Shown piece after piece: positions 46,519-54,991 of a DNA stretch of 64,000 nt. The notes below the pieces were generated by a model that saw only the letters and a program-made list of their open reading frames with translations, was not told where the DNA came from and made no database searches. How positions within the stretch are numbered: the stretch's first letter is position 1; every line of letters starts with the position of its first letter. The stretch spans positions 1-64,000 of the forward strand of contig NZ_RYZH01000024.1 of the NCBI RefSeq assembly GCF_003977685.1, written 5' to 3'. Source of the DNA: Tautonia sociabilis. GTDB lineage: Bacteria; Planctomycetota; Planctomycetia; Isosphaerales; Isosphaeraceae. The position numbers and the translations under genes were made by a program.

Positions 46519-46529
46519 GGCCCGATCGG

Positions 46530-48560
46530 TCATCGGCTGAAGAAGGTCAGCAGCGTGTCCTGGATGAGCACGAAGGCCATCAGGGCCAGCAGGAAGAACA
46601 GGCCGAGGTAGGTGGGCAGCGCCTGCCACGATTCGGGCAGGGGACGGCCCCGGGCGGCCTCTCCGATGAGGAAGACCATCCTCCCGCCGTCGAGCGGGGG
46701 GATGGGTAGGAAGTTGACGACGGCCAGGTTGATGCTGATGAACCCGATGAAGTAGAGGAACTCGACGAAGTTCACCCCGGCGAAGTCGTACATCGCCTTG
46801 GCGATCCGGATGGGCCCGGAGAGCCCCCGGGTGCCGACCTGCCCCTCGAAGAGGCGCTGGAGCAGGGTGTAGAACGAGGTGATCACCTGCAACGTCTCGG
46901 TGCCCGCCCGGCGGAGGGAGTCGGCCAGGGGCATGGGCGGGATCGGGACGGCGTCGACCTGAAGGTTCAGGCCGCGGGAGGGGTAGTACCAGCCGTCGAC
47001 CGGCTCGGGAAGGATCGGCACGGGTTCATCCCGGCCGTCGATGGTCATGGCGATCGCCTGGGCCTGGAATCTCTGGGAGAAGTCGAAGGCGTAGACCCAG
47101 GAGTAGCGTTCGCCGAAGGACAGCTCCTCCACCCTGGGCTCCTCCTCTCCCTCCTCCAGCGGCCAGGTGAAGCGGAGCCCGGTGATCGCGTCTCCCGGCT
47201 TCAGGCCGGCCCGATCGGCCGGGGATCCTGGAATGACGCCGGCCACCTTCGGCTCGACGGCCATCGCCATGCCGATCGTGTCCACGGCCAGCGGAGCGTC
47301 GGGAGAGATGGCCGTGGACCACGACTCCCCCTCGACCGGCTCGACCACCAGGTCCTGCTCCTGGCCGTCGCGCAGGACGGTCAGCGTGATCGAGGCGCCC
47401 ACGCGATCGGCGGCCAGCGAGGGGAGCCGGATCGGGTCGTAGTCGACGTCTCCGTCGACGGCGACGATCACGTCCCCCTCCTCCAGTCCGGCCCGATCGG
47501 CCGGAGAATCGTTCCGCAGCGCGACGACGCGCCCGGGGGAGAGCCGCAGGCCGAAGTCGACGAAGCGATTGGGCGGGAGTGTCACCGAGCGGTTTCCCGC
47601 GTTCGGATCGCCGTCGTTGTCGGTTCGGGAGGAGCCGTTGGGATCCGAGGGGGCCGTCCGGAAGGTCAGCGGCACGGCTCGGTAGCGGTCGAGCAGGAGG
47701 TCGAGCTGGTAGGGGGTCTTCAGCTCGATCGGGTCGCCGTCCGGCGGCTCGACGGCGACGAGTCGGGCGCCGGGCTCGAACTGGCCCTCGGGCTCGCCGT
47801 CCAGGCCGGGAGGAGCGAGGAAGGGCTCGAACTCGGAGAGTCGCAGCGACCGAGGCAGGGCGACCCGGATCGTGGGCATGTGCTCCAGCGGATCGCGCTC
47901 AGGCCGCACCGGGACGTCGAACGTCTGGCCGTCCCGGTTCACGGTGAAGGAGAGCACCTGACCCGGGCCGCTGTGGACGACGATGCGCTTCAATTCCTCA
48001 AAGGTGATGTTCCGCTGGCCGTCGATGGCCTCGATGACGTCCCCGGTTCGCAACCCGGCGCGGTAGGCCGGGCCGCCAGCGCCGACGCCGCCGACGATCG
48101 CCGGGGCCTCCAGGCGGCCTCCCACGGTGTAGACCACGGTGAAGCAGATCACCCCGAGGATCACGTTCATGACCACGCCGGCCGAGATGATCGCCATCCG
48201 AGCCCAGACCGACTTGTTGAAGAACGCTCCCGGGTGGTTGGCGAGCGACGGCTCCCGGTCGGCCCGGGGCGGCCCCTCGGCGTCGGTCGCGCCGGGGGAG
48301 CCGGGGGCGGGCTCGGTCTGCCCCTCGTCCTCGCCCAGCATATGCACATAGCCGCCCAGCGGGACGGCGCCGAGGACGTAGTCGGTTTCCTTGTAGCGGA
48401 AGAGGCGGACGAGCCGGGGAGGGAAGCCGATCGAGAAGGTCTTGACGTAGACCCCGTTCCACTTGGCCAGCAGGAAGTGGCCCAGCTCGTGCCAGAAAAT
48501 CACGAACGAGATGCCCAGGACCGCCTTGATGATGGTCCAGATGGTGATCAGGGTGCCCAA
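46530..48560 (-). CDS. rseP: RIP zinc metalloprotease (site-2 protease) with three PDZ domains
   Basis: A 676-residue S2P family protease. The zinc motif HELGH is at residues 24-28 in the first helix and the second motif IPPLDGG is near the C-terminus. Between them lie about 440 residues with three PDZ-like units (AGGPAYRAGLRTGDVIEAIDG, SPADRAGLEEGDVIVAVDG, SPADRAGLKPGDAITGL), more than the two of E. coli RseP. It cleaves transmembrane segments, typically of anti-sigma factors or signal peptide remnants. TTG 48560 is chosen because AGGAGGT precedes it by seven bases; it overlaps the dxr stop by 13 bases, so translation is coupled. The dxr-rseP order is common in bacteria. Confidence 0.93.
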   Translation of the reverse strand: MGTLITIWTIIKAVLGISFVIFWHELGHFLLAKWNGVYVKTFSIGFPPRLVRLFRYKETDYVLGAVPLGGYVHMLGEDEGQTEPAPGSPGATDAEGPPRADREPSLANHPGAFFNKSVWARMAIISAGVVMNVILGVICFTVVYTVGGRLEAPAIVGGVGAGGPAYRAGLRTGDVIEAIDGQRNITFEELKRIVVHSGPGQVLSFTVNRDGQTFDVPVRPERDPLEHMPTIRVALPRSLRLSEFEPFLAPPGLDGEPEGQFEPGARLVAVEPPDGDPIELKTPYQLDLLLDRYRAVPLTFRTAPSDPNGSSRTDNDGDPNAGNRSVTLPPNRFVDFGLRLSPGRVVALRNDSPADRAGLEEGDVIVAVDGDVDYDPIRLPSLAADRVGASITLTVLRDGQEQDLVVEPVEGESWSTAISPDAPLAVDTIGMAMAVEPKVAGVIPGSPADRAGLKPGDAITGLRFTWPLEEGEEEPRVEELSFGERYSWVYAFDFSQRFQAQAIAMTIDGRDEPVPILPEPVDGWYYPSRGLNLQVDAVPIPPMPLADSLRRAGTETLQVITSFYTLLQRLFEGQVGTRGLSGPIRIAKAMYDFAGVNFVEFLYFIGFISINLAVVNFLPIPPLDGGRMVFLIGEAARGRPLPESWQALPTYLGLFFLLALMAFVLIQDTLLTFFSR

Positions 48561-49708
48561 CGCGCGACCTCCTGCCGGGCCCTTCGGTCGACCGCGTCGA
48601 GCGTCGCCAGCGAGGGCCTCGGATCGAACTCGTGGTGGTCCAGCGCCGCCCGGCAGGCGCGGGGGATATCGAGGAAGGCGATCTGGCCGTCGAGGAACCG
48701 CTGCACCGCCGCCTCGTTGGCCGCGTTCAGCGCCGCGCCGGCGGTACCGCCCCGCCTCATGACCTCGAAGCCGAGGTCGAGGCAGGGGAACGTCTCGCGG
48801 TCGGGGGGGTGAAAGTGCAGGGCGAGCGACCGGGTCAGGTCGAACCGGGGGCTTGGGCAGTCGAGCCGATCCGGGTAGGTCAGGGCGTACTGGATGGGCA
48901 GCCTCATGTCCGGCGGCGAGAGCTGCGCGACGACGCTGCCGTCGACGAACTCGACCATCGAATGCACGATGCTCTCGGGATGGACGACCACCTCGATCTG
49001 CTCCGGCCTCAGGTCGAACAGCCAGCGGGCCTCGATCACCTCCAGCGCCTTGTTCATCAGGGTCGCCGAGTCGATCGTGATCTTCGGCCCCATCCGCCAG
49101 GTCGGGTGCCGGAGGGCCTGCTCGGGGGTCACCCCCTCCAGCTCCCGCCGCGACTTGCCCCGGAACGGGCCGCCGGAGGAGGTGAGGATGACCCGCCGGA
49201 CCTCCCGGGGCTGACCCGATTGAAGGCACTGGAAGATCGCTGAGTGTTCGCTGTCGACCGGCAGCAGGGGGGCGTTCCGCTCCCGGGCCAGCTCGGTGAT
49301 CAACGGGCCGCCGACCACCAGGGTTTCCTTGTTCGCCAGGGCGACCGCCTTGCCCGCCTCCAGCGCCGCCCAGGTGCTCTCCAGGCCGGCGGCGCCGACG
49401 ATGGCGGAGACGACCTTGTCGACCGCTGGCTCCTGGACCATCCGCACCAGGCCGTCCCGGCCGGCGAGGAGCTCAACCGAGGTTCCCCGGAGCTGGCCGT
49501 CGACCCGGGCCGCGGCCTCCGGGTCGGTCAGGGCGACCCATCGCGGTTGGTGGCGCCGGGCCTGCTCGATCAGTTCCTCCCAGCTCGACCGGGCGGCCAG
49601 ACCGAGGGCGCGGAGCCGACGGCGGTTGTCGTGCTCCAGCACACTGAGCGCGCTGCGGCCGATCGAGCCGGTCGAGCCGAGGATGACGACGTTCTGCGGA
49701 TCGGCCAT
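48548..49708 (-). CDS. dxr: 1-deoxy-D-xylulose 5-phosphate reductoisomerase
   Basis: The 386-residue second enzyme of the MEP isoprenoid pathway. NADPH motif GSTGSIG is at residues 11-17; ALANKETLVVGG, PVDSEHSAIFQCL, ILTSSGGPFRG, HPTWRMGPKITIDSATLMNKALE and PPDMRLPIQYALTYPDR cover the metal and substrate sites. It converts DXP to MEP, supplying precursors for farnesyl groups (used by CtaB) and menaquinone. ATG 49708 (MADPQNVVILGSTGS) is the family start; the open frame upstream is not conserved-looking. rseP overlaps its end. Confidence 0.96.
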   Translation of the reverse strand: MADPQNVVILGSTGSIGRSALSVLEHDNRRRLRALGLAARSSWEELIEQARRHQPRWVALTDPEAAARVDGQLRGTSVELLAGRDGLVRMVQEPAVDKVVSAIVGAAGLESTWAALEAGKAVALANKETLVVGGPLITELARERNAPLLPVDSEHSAIFQCLQSGQPREVRRVILTSSGGPFRGKSRRELEGVTPEQALRHPTWRMGPKITIDSATLMNKALEVIEARWLFDLRPEQIEVVVHPESIVHSMVEFVDGSVVAQLSPPDMRLPIQYALTYPDRLDCPSPRFDLTRSLALHFHPPDRETFPCLDLGFEVMRRGGTAGAALNAANEAAVQRFLDGQIAFLDIPRACRAALDHHEFDPRPSLATLDAVDRRARQEVARWAP

Positions 49709-49880
49709 CGACGCCGCCCTGATTCCCCGATCGATCGGCCGGCGACCGGGGCGGCCGGCCTCCCGTCGCGTCGATCCCCAACGCCTTGCCGCGACGCGAT
49801 CAACGCCTCGGCTCCGTCCCGAGGGATTGTAGGGGATCCGCCCCCGGGCCGACAAGCCGGGCTCCTCGGCCGGGCTCCGC

Positions 49881-50849
49881 TCACGATCCCCCGGCGGCCA
49901 GGGCCGGTTCGACCTCGGCCATCGGGGCCGTCGAGCCGGCCAGGGCGACGATCTCCCGGTGCGAGAGCGGCCGGATCCCCAGCCCGAACTGGACGAAGGC
50001 CGACCGGACGAACCGCTGGGCGATCAGGCCCTGGCCGACGGTGCCCACGTGCCGGCCGTCGGCCAGGAACAGGTGGCCGGGCCCGTTGCCGGGCTCCTGG
50101 CGGTCGATCCAACGGCCCCCGACCCGCACGAAGCGGGGAAGCACCGCCTCCGCCACTCGGGCCTCCAACTCCAGGTCGGCCAGGCCCACACGGGCCGACC
50201 GTCGGACCAGCCCCCGAAGGCCGGCGTTGAACCGGCGGAGGGCCTGGCTCGCGGCGTCCAGCCGCCCCCGGTCGATCAGCCCCAGCGCCAGCCGATCCCG
50301 GATCTCCGGCAGCCCGCGCAGGCCCGGCACGGTGGCCACGATCACCCGAGCCGAGGGGGAGGCGTCAAGCAGCGTCCCCACGATCCGCTCGAGGTTCTCC
50401 CCCGCCCGGGAGGCGATCCCGGCCATCGTCGCTGGCGACCACGACCGATCCGGGTCCAGCGCCTCGATGAAGTCGTTGCCGCCGAGAAAGACGTAGGCCA
50501 GGTCGACCTCTCCCGAGGCGATCTGGGAGGCGAGCCCGGTGTGCTGCCCCTCGGCGATGCCGTCGTCGCTGGTCGCCCCGCTGCGGGCCCAGTTGAAGGC
50601 GAACCCCCGATGCCGGGGGGGGCCGAGGTCTTCCATCGAGAACGGACCGAAGTTCAGCCCCCGGGCCAGGGAGAGCAGCTCGACCCAGCTCAGGGCCGTC
50701 GCGCGGTCGGGCTCGTAGAAGCGGTACTCATCAGTGTAGCTGTCTCCGATCGCCCCCACCCCCCTCGGCACCGGCAAGCCGGGCCGGACCAGGGCCGGGA
50801 CGGCCGAAGCGGCGATGCTGAGCGACAGTGAGCGGACCACAGCCCACAT
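49881..50849 (-). CDS. secreted SGNH/GDSL hydrolase-like protein
   Basis: The 322-residue protein has a short signal peptide (MWAVVRSLSLSIAASAVPALVR). Block I reads AIGDSYTDEY (nucleophile Ser), block III FLGGNDF (Gly-Asn-Asp), and a late LADGRHVGTVGQ supplies Asp and His of the triad. SGNH hydrolases remove acyl groups from lipids or polysaccharides; substrate unknown. ATG 50849 has GGAG at a distance of nine to twelve bases. It lies 172 bases upstream of dxr on the same strand, probably with its own promoter. Confidence 0.82.
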   Translation of the reverse strand: MWAVVRSLSLSIAASAVPALVRPGLPVPRGVGAIGDSYTDEYRFYEPDRATALSWVELLSLARGLNFGPFSMEDLGPPRHRGFAFNWARSGATSDDGIAEGQHTGLASQIASGEVDLAYVFLGGNDFIEALDPDRSWSPATMAGIASRAGENLERIVGTLLDASPSARVIVATVPGLRGLPEIRDRLALGLIDRGRLDAASQALRRFNAGLRGLVRRSARVGLADLELEARVAEAVLPRFVRVGGRWIDRQEPGNGPGHLFLADGRHVGTVGQGLIAQRFVRSAFVQFGLGIRPLSHREIVALAGSTAPMAEVEPALAAGGS

Positions 50850-51228
50850 GGGGAGAAACTCCGGAGGTGCGATCGCAATGCGCGTCGTTCCGGCCCTCCG
50901 TGTGCCATCGTCGTCCTGCTCCGTCCGGGGAACTCGGGGCAGGGGGCGTTGCACCCCTCGTGCCGGCCGATCACGATTCGACTCGATCCACCTCGCCCTC
51001 GGGCGGGGGCATCGGGGTCGGTCCACCAAGTCTATCATAAGCCGCGTTCGCCCGAGGGGAGGGCCGATCCTCCGTCGGGCGTCCTCCCGGCCGATCCTCC
51101 CCCGGCTCGGCCCTTGAGGCCGGCCGCCCCCCGGTATCCAAGGGGGCCGGCTCGGCCCCCCGTCGGAGCGGCGTCGCCCCCCGGGACGGCCCGGCCGCAC
51201 CTCGATTTCGAGGGAGGTCCGCGGGACC

Positions 51229-51495
51229 AGGACACGCGATCGAGGCCTGGCCTTCCTCCTGTCCTGCGCCCTCCTCGCCCCGGGCTCGCTCCGGGCCGAC
51301 GACGCTCCCCACCTCGCCTGACCAGGCGAACGTGCCCAAGGGCTCTGGTGCTCCCAGCAGCAGTAGGCCGTCAACGGGGAGGACCAGCCCGACCCGACCC
51401 ATTCAGCCCGCTTCGGGGTCATGCGTGAGGAGCGGCTCGACCCGATCGGCGTTGAGCTGATCCTGACCTCCCCGGCGGAGCCCTCGGGGCCTTAG
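51229..51495 (+). pseudogene. relic of a small secreted-protein gene
   Basis: One frame reads as a signal peptide (TRDRGLAFLLSCALLAPGSLRADD), then stops at TGA 51319-51321 and TAG 51364-51366, yet continues in the same frame with normal codon use through VNGEDQPDPTHSARFGV and MREERLDPIGVELILTSPAEP to TAG 51493-51495. A ribosome site AGGGAGG lies at 51211-51217, but the codon at the right distance is AGG (51229), one change away from ATG. A lost start and two stops in an otherwise coherent frame suggest a decayed gene. Without homologues this remains an inference. Confidence 0.35.
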
Positions 51496-51573
51496 CGCAG
51501 CCCGACCGATTCCTTCCTCGACCGCCTCGACCCGTCGAAGCCCGCCGGCTGAGGACCGGGCCGGCCGGGCCGC

Positions 51574-51602
51574 TTGTCGCCGAGAGGGGGGAGCCGTAAA
51601 GT
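51574..51602 (+). promoter_or_regulatory. putative sigma-70 promoter of the VCBS-repeat gene
   Basis: TTGTCG (51574-51579) and TAAAGT (51597-51602) are spaced by 17 bp. The predicted transcript would start about 80 bases before ATG 51687. Confidence 0.45.
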
Positions 51603-51686
51603 CGACGATGGCATCGGCCGCCCGGAGTGGATTCCGGGCCCGGCCGTCGAGGACGCCTGCCCACGAGCGAGAAGGACCGCGAGACG

Positions 51687-54143
51687 ATGGATCACCTGTC
51701 GAGCCGGGGAGCGGTCGGGTTCTACCTGGCCCTGTCGAGTCTGGCCCTGTCGAGCCCGGCCGGGGGAGCTGCCCCAACGCTCCAGGAGCCGCCCCCCGAG
51801 GTGAGATTGGCCGAGTACTACGGCTTCCTCCCCCTGGAGATCTACAAGCTCGACGACCGGATCAGCGGCCTCCTGATCGCCGACCTCGACGGCGACGGCC
51901 AGGGGGACATCGCCGTGGCCGACAACGCCCGGAGCCGGATCGACCTGCTGCTGACCACCGAGGGGCCCTCCGACGAGGACGGCACCTTCGGGTTCGGCCC
52001 CAATCGCCTGCCCAGCTCCCGTCGGATGCGAATCGTCACCATCCCGGTGAACAAGGAGATCGTCAGCCTCCAGGCGGGCGACCTGGACAGTGACGGCAAG
52101 ATCGACCTGGCCTTCTACGGCAAGCCCCCGGAGCTGACCATCCTCTATAACGAGGGGGAGGGCCGCTTCGGCAGGCCCCGGCGGATCGCCACCGGACCGG
52201 CCTCCGAGACCGGCTCGGCGCTGGCGGTCGGCGACCTGGACCGCGACGGCCGCTCGGACCTGGCGCTGATCACCTCGCAGGAGGTGATCACCGTGCTCCA
52301 GCAGGAGGATGGCTCGCTTGGCCGCCCCGAGCGCCTGCCGCACACCGCCCCCCGGCCGGGCGTGCTGAAGCTGGTGGACATCGACGGCGACGGCGGCGAC
52401 GACCTCTCGATTCTCTCCGGCGGCGACGACTACCCGATCCGGATCCGTTTCTCCCGCCCGGGAGGCCGGCTCGGCCCTGAGGAGCGGTTCGAGATCGCCA
52501 GCGCCCGGGCGGTGGCCTACGGCGAGCTCGACGGCGAGCCCGGTCAGGAGGTGCTCACCATCGAGAGCCAGACCGGCCGAGCGGTCGTCCACGCCCTCCG
52601 CCGCGGCCCCGCCCCCGGCGAGGAGCGCAAGGGCCGGCTGATCGTCTACCCGCTGCCCCCGGGCTCCACCCGAAACCGAGCCTTGGCCGTCGGCGACCTC
52701 AACGGCGACGGCCGGCCCGATGTCGTTACCACCGACCCGAGCAACGCCCAGGTCTTCGTCACCCTCCAGGACGACCCCAAGTCCGGCCTCGGCGCCGTGA
52801 CCACCTACCCCGGCCTCGTCGGCGGCTCGGCCCTCCGGCTGTCGGACCTCGACGGCGACGGCCGGGACGAGCTGATCGTCCTCTCCCAGCAGGAGAAGCA
52901 GATCGGCCTCAGCCGCCTGGAGGACGGCCGCCTCAGCTTCCCGACCGCCCTGCCGATCTCCGGCGGCGATCCGATCGGCCTGGCCGCCGCCGACCTCGAC
53001 GGCGACGCCCGGCCCGAGGTGCTCTACCTCGCCCGGGAGAAGGTCGAGGGGAAGGACTCCTACAGCCTCCGGGGCCTGAAGCGCGCCGATTCCGGCGAGT
53101 TCGCCCCGCTCCGCTGGGGACAGGTCGACGCCGTGCCGATCGACGGCCTGACTGGACCCCCCAAAGACGTCAAGGTGCTCGACGTCAACCGCGACGGCCT
53201 GCTCGACATCCTCGTCTTCGACCCGTATGCCCCCCCTGTGCTGCTGCTCGGCCGGGGAGGCGGCGAGCCCCCCGCCCGCAGCGCCAGCCGTCCCGGCCCG
53301 CTCGCCGGCCTGGATCCGAGCGGCCTGACCGTCTCCGAGCTGGACGACGGCGGGCCGGCGATCCTCGTCGCCCAGGGGACCTTCGCCCGCAGCATCGCGC
53401 TGGACGAGTCGGGCCAGTGGGCGGTGCGCGACCAGTTCAACTCCGGCCGAACCACGGCGCAGCTCCAGGCCGCCGCCGCGATCGACCTGGACGGCGACGG
53501 CTCCCGGGAGGTTGCCCTGCTCGACCGCACGTCCCGGTCCCTGCTGATCCTGGAGAAGCCCGAGGGGGGCGGCTCCTATCGCTCCGTCGGCGCGCTGCCG
53601 ATCGGCCCCATCGACTTCCTCGGCCTGCACACCGGGGACTTCGACGGCGATGGCACCGAGGACCTGCTGATCGCAGGCACCGACACCTTCGGCGTCGTGC
53701 TCACCGGCGGTGACGGCTTCCGCCTGGAACGCCTGGCCAGCTTCGCCACCGACCGCCAGGACGGCCGCCTCGCCGACCTGATCGTCGGCGACCTGAACGC
53801 CGACGGGGTCCCCGACGTGGTCCTGACCGACCGGGTCGAGCACTTTATCGACATCCTCGCCTTTGCCAACGGCGAGTTGCACCGTGGCCTCTCGTTCCAG
53901 GTCTTCGAGCAAAAGTCGTTCAACGGCATCGACGTTCTGATCGAACCCCGCGAGATCGCCCTCGGCGACGTCGACGGCGACGGCCGCACCGACCTCGCCC
54001 TGATCGTTCACGACCGCGTGCTCGTCTACCGCCAGGATCCCGGCGAGTCGACCTCCCCCGCCGCCGACGTGGCCGGCGACGGCGAGGGGACGAGCGAGCC
54101 CGAGGCCCCCGCGGTCGCCGGCCCCGAGGAGGGGGATCGCTGA
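51687..54143 (+). CDS. secreted FG-GAP/VCBS-repeat protein
   Basis: An 818-residue exported protein with a signal peptide (to about residue 28). At least ten repeats carry the calcium-binding motif DxDxDG: ADLDGDGQGDIAVAD, GDLDSDGKIDLAF, GDLDRDGRSDLAL, VDIDGDGGDDLS, GDLNGDGRPDVV, SDLDGDGRDELIV, ADLDGDARPEVLY, IDLDGDGSREVAL, GDFDGDGTEDLL, GDLNADGVPDVV and GDVDGDGRTDLAL. Such repeats form integrin-alpha-like propellers involved in adhesion or extracellular matrix. The acidic C-terminus (PEAPAVAGPEEGDR) has no sorting signal. ATG 51687 has GAGAAGGA upstream; ATG 51627 is less likely. Confidence 0.88.
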   Translation: MDHLSSRGAVGFYLALSSLALSSPAGGAAPTLQEPPPEVRLAEYYGFLPLEIYKLDDRISGLLIADLDGDGQGDIAVADNARSRIDLLLTTEGPSDEDGTFGFGPNRLPSSRRMRIVTIPVNKEIVSLQAGDLDSDGKIDLAFYGKPPELTILYNEGEGRFGRPRRIATGPASETGSALAVGDLDRDGRSDLALITSQEVITVLQQEDGSLGRPERLPHTAPRPGVLKLVDIDGDGGDDLSILSGGDDYPIRIRFSRPGGRLGPEERFEIASARAVAYGELDGEPGQEVLTIESQTGRAVVHALRRGPAPGEERKGRLIVYPLPPGSTRNRALAVGDLNGDGRPDVVTTDPSNAQVFVTLQDDPKSGLGAVTTYPGLVGGSALRLSDLDGDGRDELIVLSQQEKQIGLSRLEDGRLSFPTALPISGGDPIGLAAADLDGDARPEVLYLAREKVEGKDSYSLRGLKRADSGEFAPLRWGQVDAVPIDGLTGPPKDVKVLDVNRDGLLDILVFDPYAPPVLLLGRGGGEPPARSASRPGPLAGLDPSGLTVSELDDGGPAILVAQGTFARSIALDESGQWAVRDQFNSGRTTAQLQAAAAIDLDGDGSREVALLDRTSRSLLILEKPEGGGSYRSVGALPIGPIDFLGLHTGDFDGDGTEDLLIAGTDTFGVVLTGGDGFRLERLASFATDRQDGRLADLIVGDLNADGVPDVVLTDRVEHFIDILAFANGELHRGLSFQVFEQKSFNGIDVLIEPREIALGDVDGDGRTDLALIVHDRVLVYRQDPGESTSPAADVAGDGEGTSEPEAPAVAGPEEGDR

Positions 54144-54164
54144 GTCCGGGGGCCTGCGCTGGCC

Positions 54165-54179
54165 GACCGCTGGGCGGTC
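54165..54179. terminator. GACCGC-TGG-GCGGTC hairpin after the VCBS gene
   Basis: A perfect six-pair stem 21 bases after the stop codon of the VCBS-repeat gene. No T-run follows. Confidence 0.4.
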
Positions 54180-54276
54180 CCGGGCCCGGAGGATCGGCGG
54201 TCGGGCGGCCCGAAGGGAGCTCGGGAGCGGCCGATCCGGGCCGACAGGGCCAAGTGCCGCTCCCCCGGCTTCCAAA

Positions 54277-54297
54277 CCTCTCCTACAATGGGAGAGG
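54277..54297. promoter_or_regulatory. inverted repeat CCTCTCC-N7-GGAGAGG enclosing a -10 hexamer
   Basis: The seven-base arms (54277-54283, 54291-54297) are exact complements and the spacer is TACAATG, which contains TACAAT (54284-54289), a near-consensus -10. No good -35 is found, so an activator may be needed. The Gly/Tyr-rich gene starts 90 bases downstream. Confidence 0.45.
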
Positions 54298-54387
54298 AGT
54301 GAGCCCGGCCAGGCCGATCCCATCCGATCCCGGGCGACGGCGTACCGATCGCCCGAGCCGGCCGGCACCTCCCGGGGGAAGGCGACC

Positions 54388-54954
54388 ATGAACACGCGCA
54401 TTCGAGTGATGATGGCCCCGGTGATCGCGATGGCGGCGGCGGCCGCGGCCCTCTCGGCCGACGCTCCCGAGGCGAGGGCCCAGTACGGCCCCCGGGCCGA
54501 CCCGATCACCGGCGCCCGAACGGGAGGCCGGTTCATGCCCGCCCTGCCTTCGCCGTTCGACGGGGGAGCGGCCGCGGCCCGGGGGGTCGGCGACGGCGGT
54601 GTCTCCCGGTTCGGCGGCTACTACGGCTCCGGGTACGGCTATCCGGGAGTCGGCTACGGAGCGTTCGGGGTCCCCGGACTCTCGTCGTATTCGGTGAGCA
54701 CCCGGATCGGCGGTCTCGGTTTCTCGGCAACCGGTTACGGTGTTTCGAGCTACGGGATCGGAGGCTTCGGCGTCCCTGCCTCCGGCTACTGGGTCGGCTA
54801 CGGCGTGCCGTCACTCTACGGCCGGTATCCCTACGGCTCGGTCGGCTTCTCGACGTTCTCCTACGGCGTCCCCTATCCTTACGTTTGGTATGGTTATGGG
54901 GGCTTCCCCTACGGCTATGGATACGGCTCTGGTGGCGGTTTCTTCGGCTTCTAG
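54388..54954 (+). CDS. secreted Gly/Tyr/Ser-rich protein
   Basis: A 188-residue exported protein with signal peptide (MNTRIRVMMAPVIAMAAAAAALSADAPEARAQ by position 32). The mature part is mostly Gly, Tyr, Ser, Val and Pro in short repeats such as GYGYPGVGYGAFGVPG and YGVSSYGIGGFGVPASGYWVGYG. It lacks Cys and charged residues and ends GGGFFGF. This composition resembles structural or adhesive cell-surface proteins; no enzyme motif is present. GGGAAGG precedes ATG 54388. It shares style with the Gly-rich gene at 23504-23926, but the latter is Cys/His-rich. It lies 37 bases before the oxidoreductase gene. Confidence 0.75.
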   Translation: MNTRIRVMMAPVIAMAAAAAALSADAPEARAQYGPRADPITGARTGGRFMPALPSPFDGGAAAARGVGDGGVSRFGGYYGSGYGYPGVGYGAFGVPGLSSYSVSTRIGGLGFSATGYGVSSYGIGGFGVPASGYWVGYGVPSLYGRYPYGSVGFSTFSYGVPYPYVWYGYGGFPYGYGYGSGGGFFGF

Positions 54955-54991
54955 CCGATGACCGTCTCCGGGAACGGCGAGGGCGACCGGG

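Larger units (their letters stand above)
50850..51686. other. 837 bp between divergent genes with a gene relic and a promoter
   Basis: This stretch has no intact gene. It holds a probable degenerate coding sequence (51229-51495) and a sigma-70-like promoter at 51574-51602. On the minus strand TATGAT at about 51033-51038 could be the -10 of the GDSL hydrolase gene, but no good -35 pairs with it. Confidence 0.45.

Noticed and set aside
50850..51422. Minus-strand frame extending the GDSL hydrolase by 191 codons
   Set aside because: The added sequence is Arg/Pro-rich, and the signal peptide with a ribosome site at 50849 marks the true start.
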